A stretch of DNA of 64,000 bases from Streptomyces sp. CB02923 (GTDB lineage Bacteria > Actinomycetota > Actinomycetes > Streptomycetales > Streptomycetaceae): the NCBI RefSeq assembly GCF_001905005.1, contig NZ_LWKZ01000001.1, positions 1,119,775 through 1,183,774 of the forward strand. The letters are read 5' to 3'. Numbering within the stretch: the stretch's first letter is position 1; every line of letters begins with the position of its first letter. The notes under the pieces were generated by a model that ran no database searches, was not told the DNA's origin, and saw only the letters and a program-made list of their open reading frames with translations. Of the stretch, positions 56,457 to 64,000 are shown one piece after another. A program made the translations under genes and the position numbers.

Positions 56457-58097
56457 TCAGCCGCCTGGAGCGGGCTTCACCAGGTGAAATGTACGCAGAG
56501 CGACTGTGAAGTGTCGTTCCGCCCGGTCGCGTTCGGCGAGCGGCGCCGAGACCCACACGTCGTACGTCCTGCCGCCCTCCTCCCAGACGAGGTCGTAGGT
56601 GTGCCGGGCGCCGCCGTCCCCCGGCCCGCCGTCCCAGGTGAACTCCCACCGGGCGGCGGGCAGGCCGCGGTGCGTGGTGCGGGTGACCGTGCCGTCGCGG
56701 TAGCCGGGATAGCGGCCGGGGGCTTCCGCGTCGGCGCGGCGCAGCGTGTCCAGCGGACCGGCGGCGGCCCGGCCCCGGAGGTGGATGCCGATCCGGTGGC
56801 GTCGGTCCGCGGAGGTGTAGAAGACGCGCGGTTTCTCGTACGAGCGGGAGTAGGTGTCCGGGACGGCGAGGGCGAAGCCGAGGGGGTCGCGCGCCATGCG
56901 GTAGCCGGGCGGGGCGGTGCTGCCGGGCCCGGGGGCCGTGGTGGCCGTACCGGGGGCGGCCGAACGTTCCTGCGACGGCCGCGTCGGCGTGGCGCGGGAC
57001 CCGCCGCCCTTGCCGTCCGCGTCGCCGTCCCCGAGCACCAGGGCCGCGATCCCCAGCCCCGCGGCCGCCAGCACGCACACGGTCAGGCCCGCGAGGAGCA
57101 CGGTGCGCGCGCGTCCGGTGTGCGGGCGGGCCGCGGCGGCCAGCGCGCGGTCCGCCAGGGCGTCCGGTATCGGTACACCGTGGGTACGGCCCGGCTCGTG
57201 CCCCGGCCGTTCGGCGGCCGGGCGTTCGGGGGCCGCGGGCGGGTCCGGCGGCGTCTCGGGGGCGCGGCCCGACTGGAGATAGCCGCGCAGCAGGCGTTCG
57301 GTGCCGGGGACGTCCAGCCGCCGGTCCGGGTCGCGCTCCAGCAGGCCGCGGACGACGGCCAGGAGGGGGCGGGCAGGTTCGGGCAGCTCGATCTCGTCGT
57401 GCACGACCGCGCTCAGCACTCCGCCCAGCGTGTCGCGGCGGAACGGCGACTCCCCGCTGAGCGCCGCGCACAGCAGCACACCGACCGACCACAGGTCCGC
57501 CGCCGGCCCGGCACCGTGGCCGGACATCCGTTCGGGCGCGGTGTACTCGGGCGAGCCGACGAAGCCGCCGGCCTCGGTCAGCGTCGTACTGCCGGGCACC
57601 TGGGCGACCCCGAAGTCGGTGAGGACGACCCGGCCGGTGCCCTCCTCCAGCAGGACGTTGGCGGGCTTGATGTCGCGGTGCAGGACACCGCGTGCGTGGG
57701 CCACCCGCAACGCGCCGAGCAGGGCCAGGCCGATGCGCGCCACCTCGCGGGGCGCGAGCGGTCCGCCGCTGGTCAGCCGGTCGGCGAGGGAGGCGCCGTC
57801 GACCAGTTCCATGACGATCCAGGGGCGGGCGTCCTGTTCGACGACGTCGTGCAGGACGATCACGTTCGGGTGCTTGATCCGCGCGACGGTCCGGGCCTCG
57901 CGCATCGCCCGCGCGCGCTGCACGCCGGGGTCCGCGTCGGCCGGGCCGTCGTCCAGGTGCAGTTCCTTGACCGCGACCTGGCGGCGCAGCATCTCGTCGG
58001 TGGCGCGCCAGACCGTACCCATGCCGCCGCGGCCGAGCCGTTCGCCCAGGCGGTAGCGGCCGGCGATGAGCCGGCCCTCGCCCCGCAAGCTCCCCAT
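56457..58097 (-). CDS. Membrane Ser/Thr protein kinase (Hanks type)
   Basis: A 546-residue kinase from ATG 58097. Glycine loop GRGGMGTV (22-29), Lys44 (QVAVKEL), HRDIKPAN, DFG and SPEYTAPERM are intact. After a Pro/Glu-rich linker, a membrane helix (TVLLAGLTVCVLAAAGLGIAALVL, about 345-368) leads to an external domain of about 150 residues (PPGYRMARDPLGFALAVPDTYSRSYEKPRVFYTS, then GLPAARWEFTWDGGPG) that resembles the extracellular domain of the kinase at 32.5-34.5 kb. Both lack PASTA repeats, so they form a pair of paralogous sensor kinases. The minus-strand frame is open far upstream, but conserved sequence starts here. Confidence 0.92.
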   Translation of the reverse strand: MGSLRGEGRLIAGRYRLGERLGRGGMGTVWRATDEMLRRQVAVKELHLDDGPADADPGVQRARAMREARTVARIKHPNVIVLHDVVEQDARPWIVMELVDGASLADRLTSGGPLAPREVARIGLALLGALRVAHARGVLHRDIKPANVLLEEGTGRVVLTDFGVAQVPGSTTLTEAGGFVGSPEYTAPERMSGHGAGPAADLWSVGVLLCAALSGESPFRRDTLGGVLSAVVHDEIELPEPARPLLAVVRGLLERDPDRRLDVPGTERLLRGYLQSGRAPETPPDPPAAPERPAAERPGHEPGRTHGVPIPDALADRALAAAARPHTGRARTVLLAGLTVCVLAAAGLGIAALVLGDGDADGKGGGSRATPTRPSQERSAAPGTATTAPGPGSTAPPGYRMARDPLGFALAVPDTYSRSYEKPRVFYTSADRRHRIGIHLRGRAAAGPLDTLRRADAEAPGRYPGYRDGTVTRTTHRGLPAARWEFTWDGGPGDGGARHTYDLVWEEGGRTYDVWVSAPLAERDRAERHFTVALRTFHLVKPAPGG

Positions 58098-58433
58098 GGG
58101 GTCATCTTGCCCCACCGGCCGGTCCACGGCGGGGGTTGTCGGGGAGACACGCGATGCGCGAGAGGCGCACGAGGTGGTTGTGCACGATTGCGGCGCGCGC
58201 CCGGGGGCAGGGAGTGGGAAACCCGGCCGGACGGTGTGCGGTGCGGCGCGGTGGCCTCGTGTGCGGCAATGCCTCACGACACACGCGGGGGAACCTCCGC
58301 CGCCTCTGCCGCCGTCCTTGAAACAGTGAGGCGGCAGCAGCACACGGCACGGGAACAGGGCAGTAATCAGTGGGCAGTCGGCAGCACACGGGGCGACACG
58401 GGTGAGCACGGCGCGGCGGATCGGGGGTCGGAC
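58098..58433. other. Divergent intergenic region, kinase-membrane protein
   Basis: 336 bp without a gene. Candidate promoters only; no clear operator. A CAAGAT box ends 6 nt before the kinase ATG on the minus strand. Confidence 0.4.
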
Positions 58434-59591
58434 ATGGTGATGCAGGACGGCGGTGCGGTGGACGTCCGGCCCGGTCCCGACCCCGGCCGGGCGGCGGCCG
58501 GGGACGAGCGCGCGTACCGCACGGCGGGGGCCGCCCTCGCCCTCTACGGCTGCGCGCTGACCGCGTGGACGGTGTACGGGATCGTCCAGGGCGACGGCAG
58601 CCTCTGGGACTTCTTCGAGGGGCTCTTCAACCCGCGCGCCTCCTTCTTCATGTGGACGCTCGGGCCCGGCGAATGGGCCCTGGTCGTCGCGCTGCTGGCG
58701 GTCGCGGCCGGGGCGCTGGCCCTGCGGCGGGTGGCGCGTACGGGTGCGCTGCTGCTGGGCTGGGTGATGCTGGCCCAGTCCGCGCGCGAGGCCGTCGGCC
58801 TGTGCCACGCCGGATACCGGCAGCTGTACGCCGCGGAGCCGCTCGGCGGCTGGGTGCTGGCGACGCGGGTCCTGGGGCTGCTGGCGGCGCTGGTCGTGGT
58901 CGTGTCGCTGCTCCGGGCCGACGGGCGGGCGGGAGCGGCCGGGGCCGCGTCTTCCGTATCCTCCGCGTCCCCGTCCTCCCCGCCGCCGGTGTCCTCCGCG
59001 GACGGCGGGGGCCGCGGCGCCCGGCCCGGGGGAACGAAGCGGTCGTGTGCCGACGCCGACTCCTGGTGGCGGCGCCGGCTCTCCCGCATCTGCGGGGTGC
59101 TCTTCCTGGTCATGGGCGCGGCACGGCTCGCCTGGACGGCGTGGGGCATGGCCGAGGAACACCTCGACCTGGGCTCCTACCTGCGCAGAGCGGTGGACGG
59201 CTCCGTGAACGGAGGAGCCGTCCAGCTCTCCCAGTCCGGCGAGTTCACCACGCTCTCGTCGGTGGCCGTGCTGCTGGTGCTCGGTGTGCTCGCCGTCCGC
59301 AGCAACCGCGACGTGCGCGGCGCGCTCCTGGTGTTCGCCGCGGTCGAGCTGTACCTGACCGTGCGGACGGTGGTGCTGCTGACCGTCACCGGGTTCTTCG
59401 GCGGCCCGTTCGTCACGGGTGAGAGTGCCGTGTCGCTGGTGATGACGGCCTACGAACTGGCCGCCACGACCTCGGTGGTGGTCCTGGCGACCGGCCGCTC
59501 GTTCAGTGCCTACGGTGCGTACGAGTCACGGCTCAGCGGCCCGTATGGCGGTGGAAGCCATCGATCATGGCCTGACGGCCGGGCAGGTTGA
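58434..59591 (+). CDS. Multi-pass membrane protein, function unknown
   Basis: A 385-residue protein with about eight membrane helices in two halves, separated by an Ala/Ser/Pro linker (about 170-210). Helices include AALALYGCALTAWTVYGIV, WALVVALLAVAAGALAL, VLATRVLGLLAALVVVVSLL in the first half, and ICGVLFLVMGAARLAWTAW, LSSVAVLLVLGVLAV, ALLVFAAVELYLTVRTVVLLTV, SLVMTAYELAATTSVVVLA in the second. GGGGG lies before the ATG. Its last 59 bp overlap the 3' end of the convergent M64 peptidase gene, so the two transcripts are antisense there. No homologue is recognised. Confidence 0.75.
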   Translation: MVMQDGGAVDVRPGPDPGRAAAGDERAYRTAGAALALYGCALTAWTVYGIVQGDGSLWDFFEGLFNPRASFFMWTLGPGEWALVVALLAVAAGALALRRVARTGALLLGWVMLAQSAREAVGLCHAGYRQLYAAEPLGGWVLATRVLGLLAALVVVVSLLRADGRAGAAGAASSVSSASPSSPPPVSSADGGGRGARPGGTKRSCADADSWWRRRLSRICGVLFLVMGAARLAWTAWGMAEEHLDLGSYLRRAVDGSVNGGAVQLSQSGEFTTLSSVAVLLVLGVLAVRSNRDVRGALLVFAAVELYLTVRTVVLLTVTGFFGGPFVTGESAVSLVMTAYELAATTSVVVLATGRSFSAYGAYESRLSGPYGGGSHRSWPDGRAG

Positions 59592-60675
59592 ACTCCCGGC
59601 CCAGCGTGCGCATGATCGAGTCGGCGGTGGGCCGGTTGAGGCCGCGCGGGAAGTAGCCGCCGCCCTCGAAGGCGCCCACCGTGCCGCCGTCCGGCGAGTT
59701 CTGGCCGAGGTAGCGGTACCACTTGGCCTTCTTGGCCTTCAGCTGTGCGGCGCTCAGCTTGGTGATGTTGGGCGCGGCCGGCTCCGGCCCGGTGTACGTG
59801 CCGTTGGTGTCGTACACGTACTCGTCGGCCAGTTTGCCGAGGGAGTGCCCGGTCTCGTGGACCGCCACCTGCGCGGAGTCGCGGTGGTCGGAGGAGGCGG
59901 TGGCGATGCCGTCGTAGCCGACGGGCGAGGTGATGTCGTTGTAGCCCGCGCCGCCGTACTTGGCGGAGTTACCGAGGACGATCACGAGGTCGGCGTCCGG
60001 GGCCTTGGAGGCGTACGACTCGACCTTGCCGGTGTCCACGCACAGCAGCCGCTCGATGTCGTCGCACCAGAAGCGGGCGTCCAGCGCGGTGTCCTTGACG
60101 ACGCCCTTGGACGGGTCGCCGGAGACGCCGGACTGGTTGGAGACGGCGTCCACGGTCCAGACGTTGAACAGCGAGCGGTTCGAGGCGTACGGCTCGACGG
60201 CCGAGATCTGCGCCCACTTCGCCTTCGCGTCGTCGTGGAAGTCCTTCTGCTGGGCGAGCGTGTAGCCGTCCCCGATGACGACGACGTCGACCTTCTTCTC
60301 CGTGGGGCCGTTGCGGATGACCGAGGTCACGGTGCCGTCGGCGGCCAGTTCGGCGGCGGAGCGCGCGCGGTGGGCGCTCACCAGGCTCTTGGGAGTGGCG
60401 ACCGGGACGGTGGTGTGCCGGGGGTGGCCCTGCGGGCCGGTGAAGTACTCGACGTGCTGGGTGCGGGCGGCCGCGGGCGGGGGCGCAGCGGCGGGGGAAG
60501 CGGCGGAAGCGGCGGGGGAAGCCGAGGCGGTGGCGGCCATGCCGCTCACGAGCGCGAGGCCGGCCGCCGCCGCGGCCAGGCGGACCCGCGTACGGCTGCG
60601 GGTGGCCGCCCGGGTCCGTATACGGGCCCGTATGGACGTGCCGGGCGGTGTGGGGGTACGCCGGGGTCTGTGCAC
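59533..60675 (-). CDS. Secreted M64-family (IgA-peptidase-like) metallopeptidase
   Basis: A 380-residue exported zinc peptidase. GTG 60675 has GGAGG 7 nt upstream; the in-frame sequence beyond it is unsupported. An Arg-rich n-region and signal segment (LAAAAAGLALVSGMAATASA, about 33-52) are followed by an Ala/Pro spacer and the peptidase domain: VVVIGDGYTLAQQKDFHDDA, LGNSAKYGGAGYNDI, and the zinc site VAVHETGHSLGKLADEY (H273, E274, H277 and the downstream Asp/Glu). M64 enzymes are known from IgA-cleaving gut bacteria; in a soil actinomycete a general extracellular protease role is more likely. Confidence 0.9.
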   Translation of the reverse strand: MHRPRRTPTPPGTSIRARIRTRAATRSRTRVRLAAAAAGLALVSGMAATASASPAASAASPAAAPPPAAARTQHVEYFTGPQGHPRHTTVPVATPKSLVSAHRARSAAELAADGTVTSVIRNGPTEKKVDVVVIGDGYTLAQQKDFHDDAKAKWAQISAVEPYASNRSLFNVWTVDAVSNQSGVSGDPSKGVVKDTALDARFWCDDIERLLCVDTGKVESYASKAPDADLVIVLGNSAKYGGAGYNDITSPVGYDGIATASSDHRDSAQVAVHETGHSLGKLADEYVYDTNGTYTGPEPAAPNITKLSAAQLKAKKAKWYRYLGQNSPDGGTVGAFEGGGYFPRGLNRPTADSIMRTLGREFNLPGRQAMIDGFHRHTGR

Positions 60676-61120
60676 GAAGAAGCCTCCGAAGCGATGCCGA
60701 GCCGTGCCCCGGGGGGGGCCGTGCTCCGAGGGGGGTGGTGGCCCGCGGAACGCCCGACGGACGGGCGTGCGGCGGATCGCGGACAACCTAGAGGCGGCAG
60801 TGGCGGGAGGCAACGGGCGGGGAGAAAGTTGTTCCGGAGGTGAGCGGAACCGGGCCGCCCGCCTGGCCGGATCCGGGCCCGCGGCACCGACGGCGACGGC
60901 CGCCGCGTGTGGGGGTCGCGGCGGCCGTCACTACTGTGAGCTGCACCGCGTGGTCGGCTTGTGGCCCCCTCGGTGGTGCAGCATGAAAGGCACTCTGCCC
61001 GCGGGCGCCACCTCACGGCATCCTCCGCAGGTCGTGCACCGACCCCCGCCGTCCGGCGGGGGTGACGGCCACACCACGCGGCGGGCAGGCCCGAGGACGC
61101 GATGCAGAGAGGGGCGGCCG
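60676..61120. other. Divergent intergenic region, M64 peptidase-response regulator
   Basis: 445 bp without a recognised gene. It holds TACTGT near 60932-60938 as a possible -10 and an 8-bp hairpin CCCCCGCC-GTCC-GGCGGGGG at 61043-61062, about 60 bp before the response-regulator start. Confidence 0.4.
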
Positions 61121-61774
61121 GTGATCCGTGTCGCGGTGGTGGACGACGAGCGGCTGGTCAGATCGGGGCTGCGGATGATCCTGGGCACCGCCCCGGACAT
61201 CGAGCTGGCCGCGGACTGCGGCGGCGGCGAGGCCGTGGACACCGTGTTGGACAGCGCGGCGGACGTCGTCCTGCTCGACATCCGGATGCCGGACGTGGAC
61301 GGGCTGACCGTGCTGCGCCGGCTGCGCGCCGCCCCCGAACCGCCCGCCGTGGCCATGCTGACGACGTTCGACGCGCAGGAGTACCTGGCCGCGGCGCTGC
61401 GCGAGGGCGCGGCCGGTTTCCTGCTCAAGGACTCCGACCCCGAACAACTCGTACGGGCCGTACGGACCCTGGCCGAGGGCGGCAGCGTGCTGGACCCGGG
61501 CGTCACCCGGGCCGTGATCGGCGGCTTCCTCACCGCCGAGGACCAGGCCGCGGCGGTCCGTGCCGTACGGGCGCTGACGCCACGGGAGTCCGAGGTGCTG
61601 GCCCTGCTGGGCGAGGGCCTGGGCAACGCGCAGATCGCGGAGCGGATGGGGCTGGCACCGAGCACGGTCAAGGACCATGTGCGGGCGCTGCTGGGGAAGC
61701 TGGGCGGCCTCAACCGGGTCCAGGCGGCGATCCTCGCGGACCGTGCGGGCCTCGTCGCGGGCGGCCCCCGATGA
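61121..61774 (+). CDS. NarL/LuxR-type response regulator
   Basis: A 217-residue regulator from GTG 61121 (GAGGGG upstream). The receiver has D8-D9, phospho-acceptor D53 in VVLLDIRMPDVDG and Lys in FLLKDSDPEQL. The HTH is LTPRESEVLALLGEGLGNAQIAERMGLAPSTVKDHVRALLGKL. Its stop overlaps the kinase start (ATGA), so the pair is translationally coupled, with the regulator first. Confidence 0.94.
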   Translation: MIRVAVVDDERLVRSGLRMILGTAPDIELAADCGGGEAVDTVLDSAADVVLLDIRMPDVDGLTVLRRLRAAPEPPAVAMLTTFDAQEYLAAALREGAAGFLLKDSDPEQLVRAVRTLAEGGSVLDPGVTRAVIGGFLTAEDQAAAVRAVRALTPRESEVLALLGEGLGNAQIAERMGLAPSTVKDHVRALLGKLGGLNRVQAAILADRAGLVAGGPR

Positions 61775-62946
61775 GCGCGCGCGGCGGCCTCCCCGGCGGC
61801 ATACGCCGGGCCGTGCCCCTCGTCGTGCCGTTGCTGCTGTCCATGGTGGACGCCTTCCTCGTCAACGGTCTGGACATGGGCCTGGAGTTGGGCGTCTCCC
61901 TGGTCGCCGCCGCCGCGCTGCTGCTGCGGCGGCGGCTGCCGCTCGCCGTCTTCCTGATCACCCTCCCCGGCCTGTACATCGGGTACATCTGGTTCGCGCC
62001 GATGATCGCCCTCTACACCCTCGCCGCGCTCCGGCCGGGCCGCGTGCGGCTCGGCGTCTGCGCCGCCCTGCTGATCGCCGCGCACTTCTTCCCCTACCCG
62101 GTCTCCGACCTGGACCCGGGCGCGTACCGCGAGAACATCCAGGTACTGATCGACGCGACGGTGACCTCCGCCGCCCCCATCGCCCTGGGCCTGCTGGTAC
62201 GCACCCGCCGCGAACTCGCCGCCCGGGTCGACGACCTGACCCGCAGCCTGCGCCGCGAGGACCGGCTGATCGCGGACCGGGTGCTGGCCACCGAGCGGGC
62301 GCGGCTGGCCCGCGAGATGCACGACGTGGTCGCGCACCAGGTCAGCCTGATCAGCCTGCAGGCCGGGGCGGTGCAGGTGAGCACCGGGGAGGAGGCCGCG
62401 CGGGAGTCCGCCCGCACGATCCGCGAACTGTCCGTACGGACCCTGGAGGAGCTGCGGCACATGGTCGGCATCCTGCGGGCGGCCGGCGGCGGCACCGGCG
62501 CGCGGGAGCCGGCGCCGCAGCCGGACCTGGCCGAACTGCCGCGGCTGATCGAGATGAGCGCCCTGGACGTCGTCTACGAGCACGAGGTGCCGGACGGCGC
62601 GGGCGGGGCGAAGGCCGTGGAGCGGGCGGCCTTCCGGACGGTCCAGGAGGCGCTGACCAACGTACGCAAGCACGCGCCGGGCGCGCGGGTACGGGTGCGG
62701 GTCGCGGCGGTGGGGGCGGAGCGGGAGCCCGGAGGGGAGGAGCCGGTGGCGGCCCCGGGGCTGCGGGTGGAGGTGCGCAACGGGCCGCCGGACGCCGCAA
62801 CGCCGGCTCCGGCGCTGCCGGGCGGCGGCCACGGCCTGGTCGGTCTGCGCGAGCGGGCCCAGATCCTGGGCGGGCTGCTGGAGGCCGGGCACACGGCGGA
62901 CGGCGGATTTCTCGTACGGGCGGAATTTCCGCGCGACGCGGGATAA
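61771..62946 (+). CDS. Sensor histidine kinase (HisKA_3, NarX-like)
   Basis: A 391-residue kinase with four to five N-terminal membrane helices (about 14-143). The dimerisation/phospho-acceptor helix is ERARLAREMHDVVAHQVSLI (His184). The HATPase domain has the N box VQEALTNVRKHAPG and a late GGGHGLVGLRERA; a Glu/Pro/Ala insertion sits between N and G boxes. There is no large extracellular sensor domain, so the stimulus is probably perceived in the membrane. It phosphorylates the coupled regulator upstream; the regulon is unknown. Confidence 0.93.
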   Translation: MSARGGLPGGIRRAVPLVVPLLLSMVDAFLVNGLDMGLELGVSLVAAAALLLRRRLPLAVFLITLPGLYIGYIWFAPMIALYTLAALRPGRVRLGVCAALLIAAHFFPYPVSDLDPGAYRENIQVLIDATVTSAAPIALGLLVRTRRELAARVDDLTRSLRREDRLIADRVLATERARLAREMHDVVAHQVSLISLQAGAVQVSTGEEAARESARTIRELSVRTLEELRHMVGILRAAGGGTGAREPAPQPDLAELPRLIEMSALDVVYEHEVPDGAGGAKAVERAAFRTVQEALTNVRKHAPGARVRVRVAAVGAEREPGGEEPVAAPGLRVEVRNGPPDAATPAPALPGGGHGLVGLRERAQILGGLLEAGHTADGGFLVRAEFPRDAG

Positions 62947-63040
62947 TCGGAAACCGTGCGTAGTGAATTGATTACACAGGGCGATATCGGGTGAATGGGC
63001 GGCGCTGCGGACGGCGGCCTGCCCTGGCGACGGGGCCAGC

Positions 63041-63089
63041 GGAATTACGGGGCTGCGGCCCGTTCCGCGGCGGGGCCTGCGGAATTACG
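63041..63089. repeat. 19-bp direct repeat at the end of the STAS gene
   Basis: Two 19-bp copies (63041-63059 and 63071-63089), CGGGGCCAGCGGAATTACG type with one mismatch, 30 bp apart. The second copy covers the STAS stop codon. Confidence 0.75.
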
Positions 63090-63459
63090 CGGAGAGCGGG
63101 GCGGCCGCTTCGTCGACGGCCGTACTCAGGTCCGGGTACACCTCGAAGAGGCGGCGGACGCCGAGCGCCGCGAGCACCCGGTTGACGTGCGAACCGTCCA
63201 CCGCGCCCTGTGCGGGCAGGATGAGCCGCAGTCGTCCCTGGCAGGACCGCATGAGCCGGCGGGCGGCGATCAGTACGCCGACGCCGCTGGAATCGCAGAA
63301 CCGGACCTCGGAGAGGTCGAGCACCACGCTGCGGCGGCCCTCCGCGACCGCGTCGTGCACGTGCTGGCGCACCGCCGGCGACGTGACCAGGTCCATTTCG
63401 CCGGAGACCTGCAATACGGCCCAGCGGCCCTGCTCGCCTTCTGCCACCTTCAACGACAC
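63085..63459 (-). CDS. STAS-domain anti-sigma-factor antagonist
   Basis: A 124-residue single STAS domain. WAVLQVSGEMDLVTSPAVRQHV opens the domain, and the phosphorylatable serine is in RFCDSSGVGVLIAARR (Ser57 or Ser58). Such proteins (SpoIIAA/RsbV/BldG type) bind anti-sigma ATPases when dephosphorylated and free a sigma factor. The start is GTG 63459 with only a weak leader. A sigma-factor gene begins divergently about 400 bp away, but the two need not be partners. Confidence 0.9.
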   Translation of the reverse strand: MSLKVAEGEQGRWAVLQVSGEMDLVTSPAVRQHVHDAVAEGRRSVVLDLSEVRFCDSSGVGVLIAARRLMRSCQGRLRLILPAQGAVDGSHVNRVLAALGVRRLFEVYPDLSTAVDEAAAPLSA

Positions 63460-63865
63460 GCGCTCGAAGCCTTTCGCTCGCTTGCGGACGGGACACCCCC
63501 GGAACCAACCGGAATGCGCCCTTCCCGCCTCGACTGCCCGGCCGTTCTCCCCTGAAACTCTTCAGAATTCTGTGCGCAACGGACCGTTCCTCTCCAAGGC
63601 TATGCCCACTCAGCGGCGAACTTTCCCCGGGAAGCGGTCACACCCGGATAACACATCGGCAGATACGGGCGCGAACGGTTCCGCTTCGATCCACCTCGAA
63701 CGGGCAATAGCACCAAAAGTGACCGCCTCCATACCATCCGTCAGCCACACCAAGGGCGGGTTTGCCGCAAAGAGGCGTCAATGTCGCACCGGCCCACTAC
63801 ATTCGATGGCACGGTGGGGTGCGGGACCGTGCCGGGGCACGGCGGCGGCGAGGAATGGGGGCCGG
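63460..63865. other. Divergent intergenic region, STAS-sigma factor
   Basis: 406 bp, noticeably AT-richer than its surroundings and without a gene. TACATT near 63798-63803 is a possible -10 for the sigma-factor gene. No clear repeat is seen. Confidence 0.4.
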
Positions 63866-64000
63866 ATGGGACATGACGCACCACCGCGCTGGGACAGGCG
63901 GATGCAGCAGCGGCTGGCGCGCGGCGAGGCGGCCGCGCTCGGCGAGCTGTACGACCGGTTCGCTTCGCTTGTGCACAGCCTTGCCCGCCGGGTCCTGGGC
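63866..64000 (+). CDS. ECF RNA polymerase sigma factor, first 45 residues
   Basis: The window ends inside this gene. The reading starts MGHDAPPRWDRRMQQRLARG and continues EAAALGELYDRFASLVHSLA, which is the opening of sigma-70 region 2 (helices 1.2-2.1) of an ECF sigma factor. GAGG lies 12 nt and GGGGGCC immediately upstream of ATG 63866. Group and target cannot be told from the fragment. Confidence 0.82.
   Translation, partial: MGHDAPPRWDRRMQQRLARGEAAALGELYDRFASLVHSLARRVLG

Noticed and set aside
56304..58433. Upstream extension of the plus-strand membrane protein across the kinase gene
   Set aside because: The frame stays open by composition only; hydrophobic protein sequence and a start with GGGGG begin at 58434.
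1..64000. CRISPR arrays
   Set aside because: Repeats present are short tandem units without unique spacers of regular size.
1..64000. tRNA and rRNA genes
   Set aside because: I searched by eye for T-loop patterns and conserved rRNA blocks and found none; a covariance search would be decisive.

Overview
The window is very G+C-rich, tightly packed DNA with GTG/TTG starts, GGAGG-type ribosome binding sites and TANNNT -10 boxes. Gene content and order (sucC, a stand-alone icmB-type B12 subunit, an M23 peptidase, pcrA, a c-di-AMP riboswitch with an NlpC/P60 hydrolase, guaA, chorismate mutase, succinic semialdehyde dehydrogenase, Ser/Thr kinases) point to the core chromosome of a Streptomyces or close relative. 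I see no rRNA, tRNA, CRISPR array, insertion sequence or prophage.

Layout. 1-2.7 kb: the start of sucC and two low-complexity exported proteins. 3.0-11.8 kb: a divergent five-gene module, MoxR-type AAA+ ATPase / DUF5682 / VWA protein on the minus strand and SWIM zinc finger / DUF5691 on the plus strand. Both arms begin at promoters matching the LexA-independent DNA-damage motif TTGTCAGTG-N8-TANNNT. 11.9-20.6 kb: icmB-like gene, lipase, M23 peptidase, pcrA (a third damage-type promoter), then a ydaO-class c-di-AMP riboswitch in front of a cell-wall hydrolase. 20.6-28.3 kb: GNAT acetyltransferase, esterase, serine hydrolase, then an accessory-looking block of HTH/zinc-ribbon, XRE-DUF5753 and RsbW-like ATPase genes. 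28.3-30.3 kb: a TetR/MFS efflux pair with matching operators. 30.3-40.5 kb: a PspC-domain histidine kinase and LuxR-type regulator, a Ser/Thr kinase, an AlkZ-like glycosylase, VOC protein, WYL regulator, second PspC protein and DoxX protein. 40.7-48.3 kb: miscellaneous enzymes, a TetR/aldo-keto reductase pair with two palindromic operators, and two tandem Uma2-family proteins. 48.4-50.7 kb: guaA divergent from chorismate mutase; the latter is preceded by a previously unlabelled Phe/Tyr leader peptide and a terminator hairpin. 51.5-64 kb: an LAETG-anchored surface protein, a GMC oxidoreductase with a ferredoxin-like cysteine cluster, succinic semialdehyde dehydrogenase, a second sensor-tailed Ser/Thr kinase, a membrane protein, an M64 peptidase, a two-component system, a STAS anti-anti-sigma factor and the start of an ECF sigma factor.

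The strongest points for follow-up are (1) the damage-type bidirectional promoter driving the MoxR/DUF5682/VWA-SWIM/DUF5691 module, with pcrA nearby sharing the motif, and (2) the leader-peptide attenuator in front of chorismate mutase. All functional assignments rest on reading motifs and gene order by eye; no database search was run.
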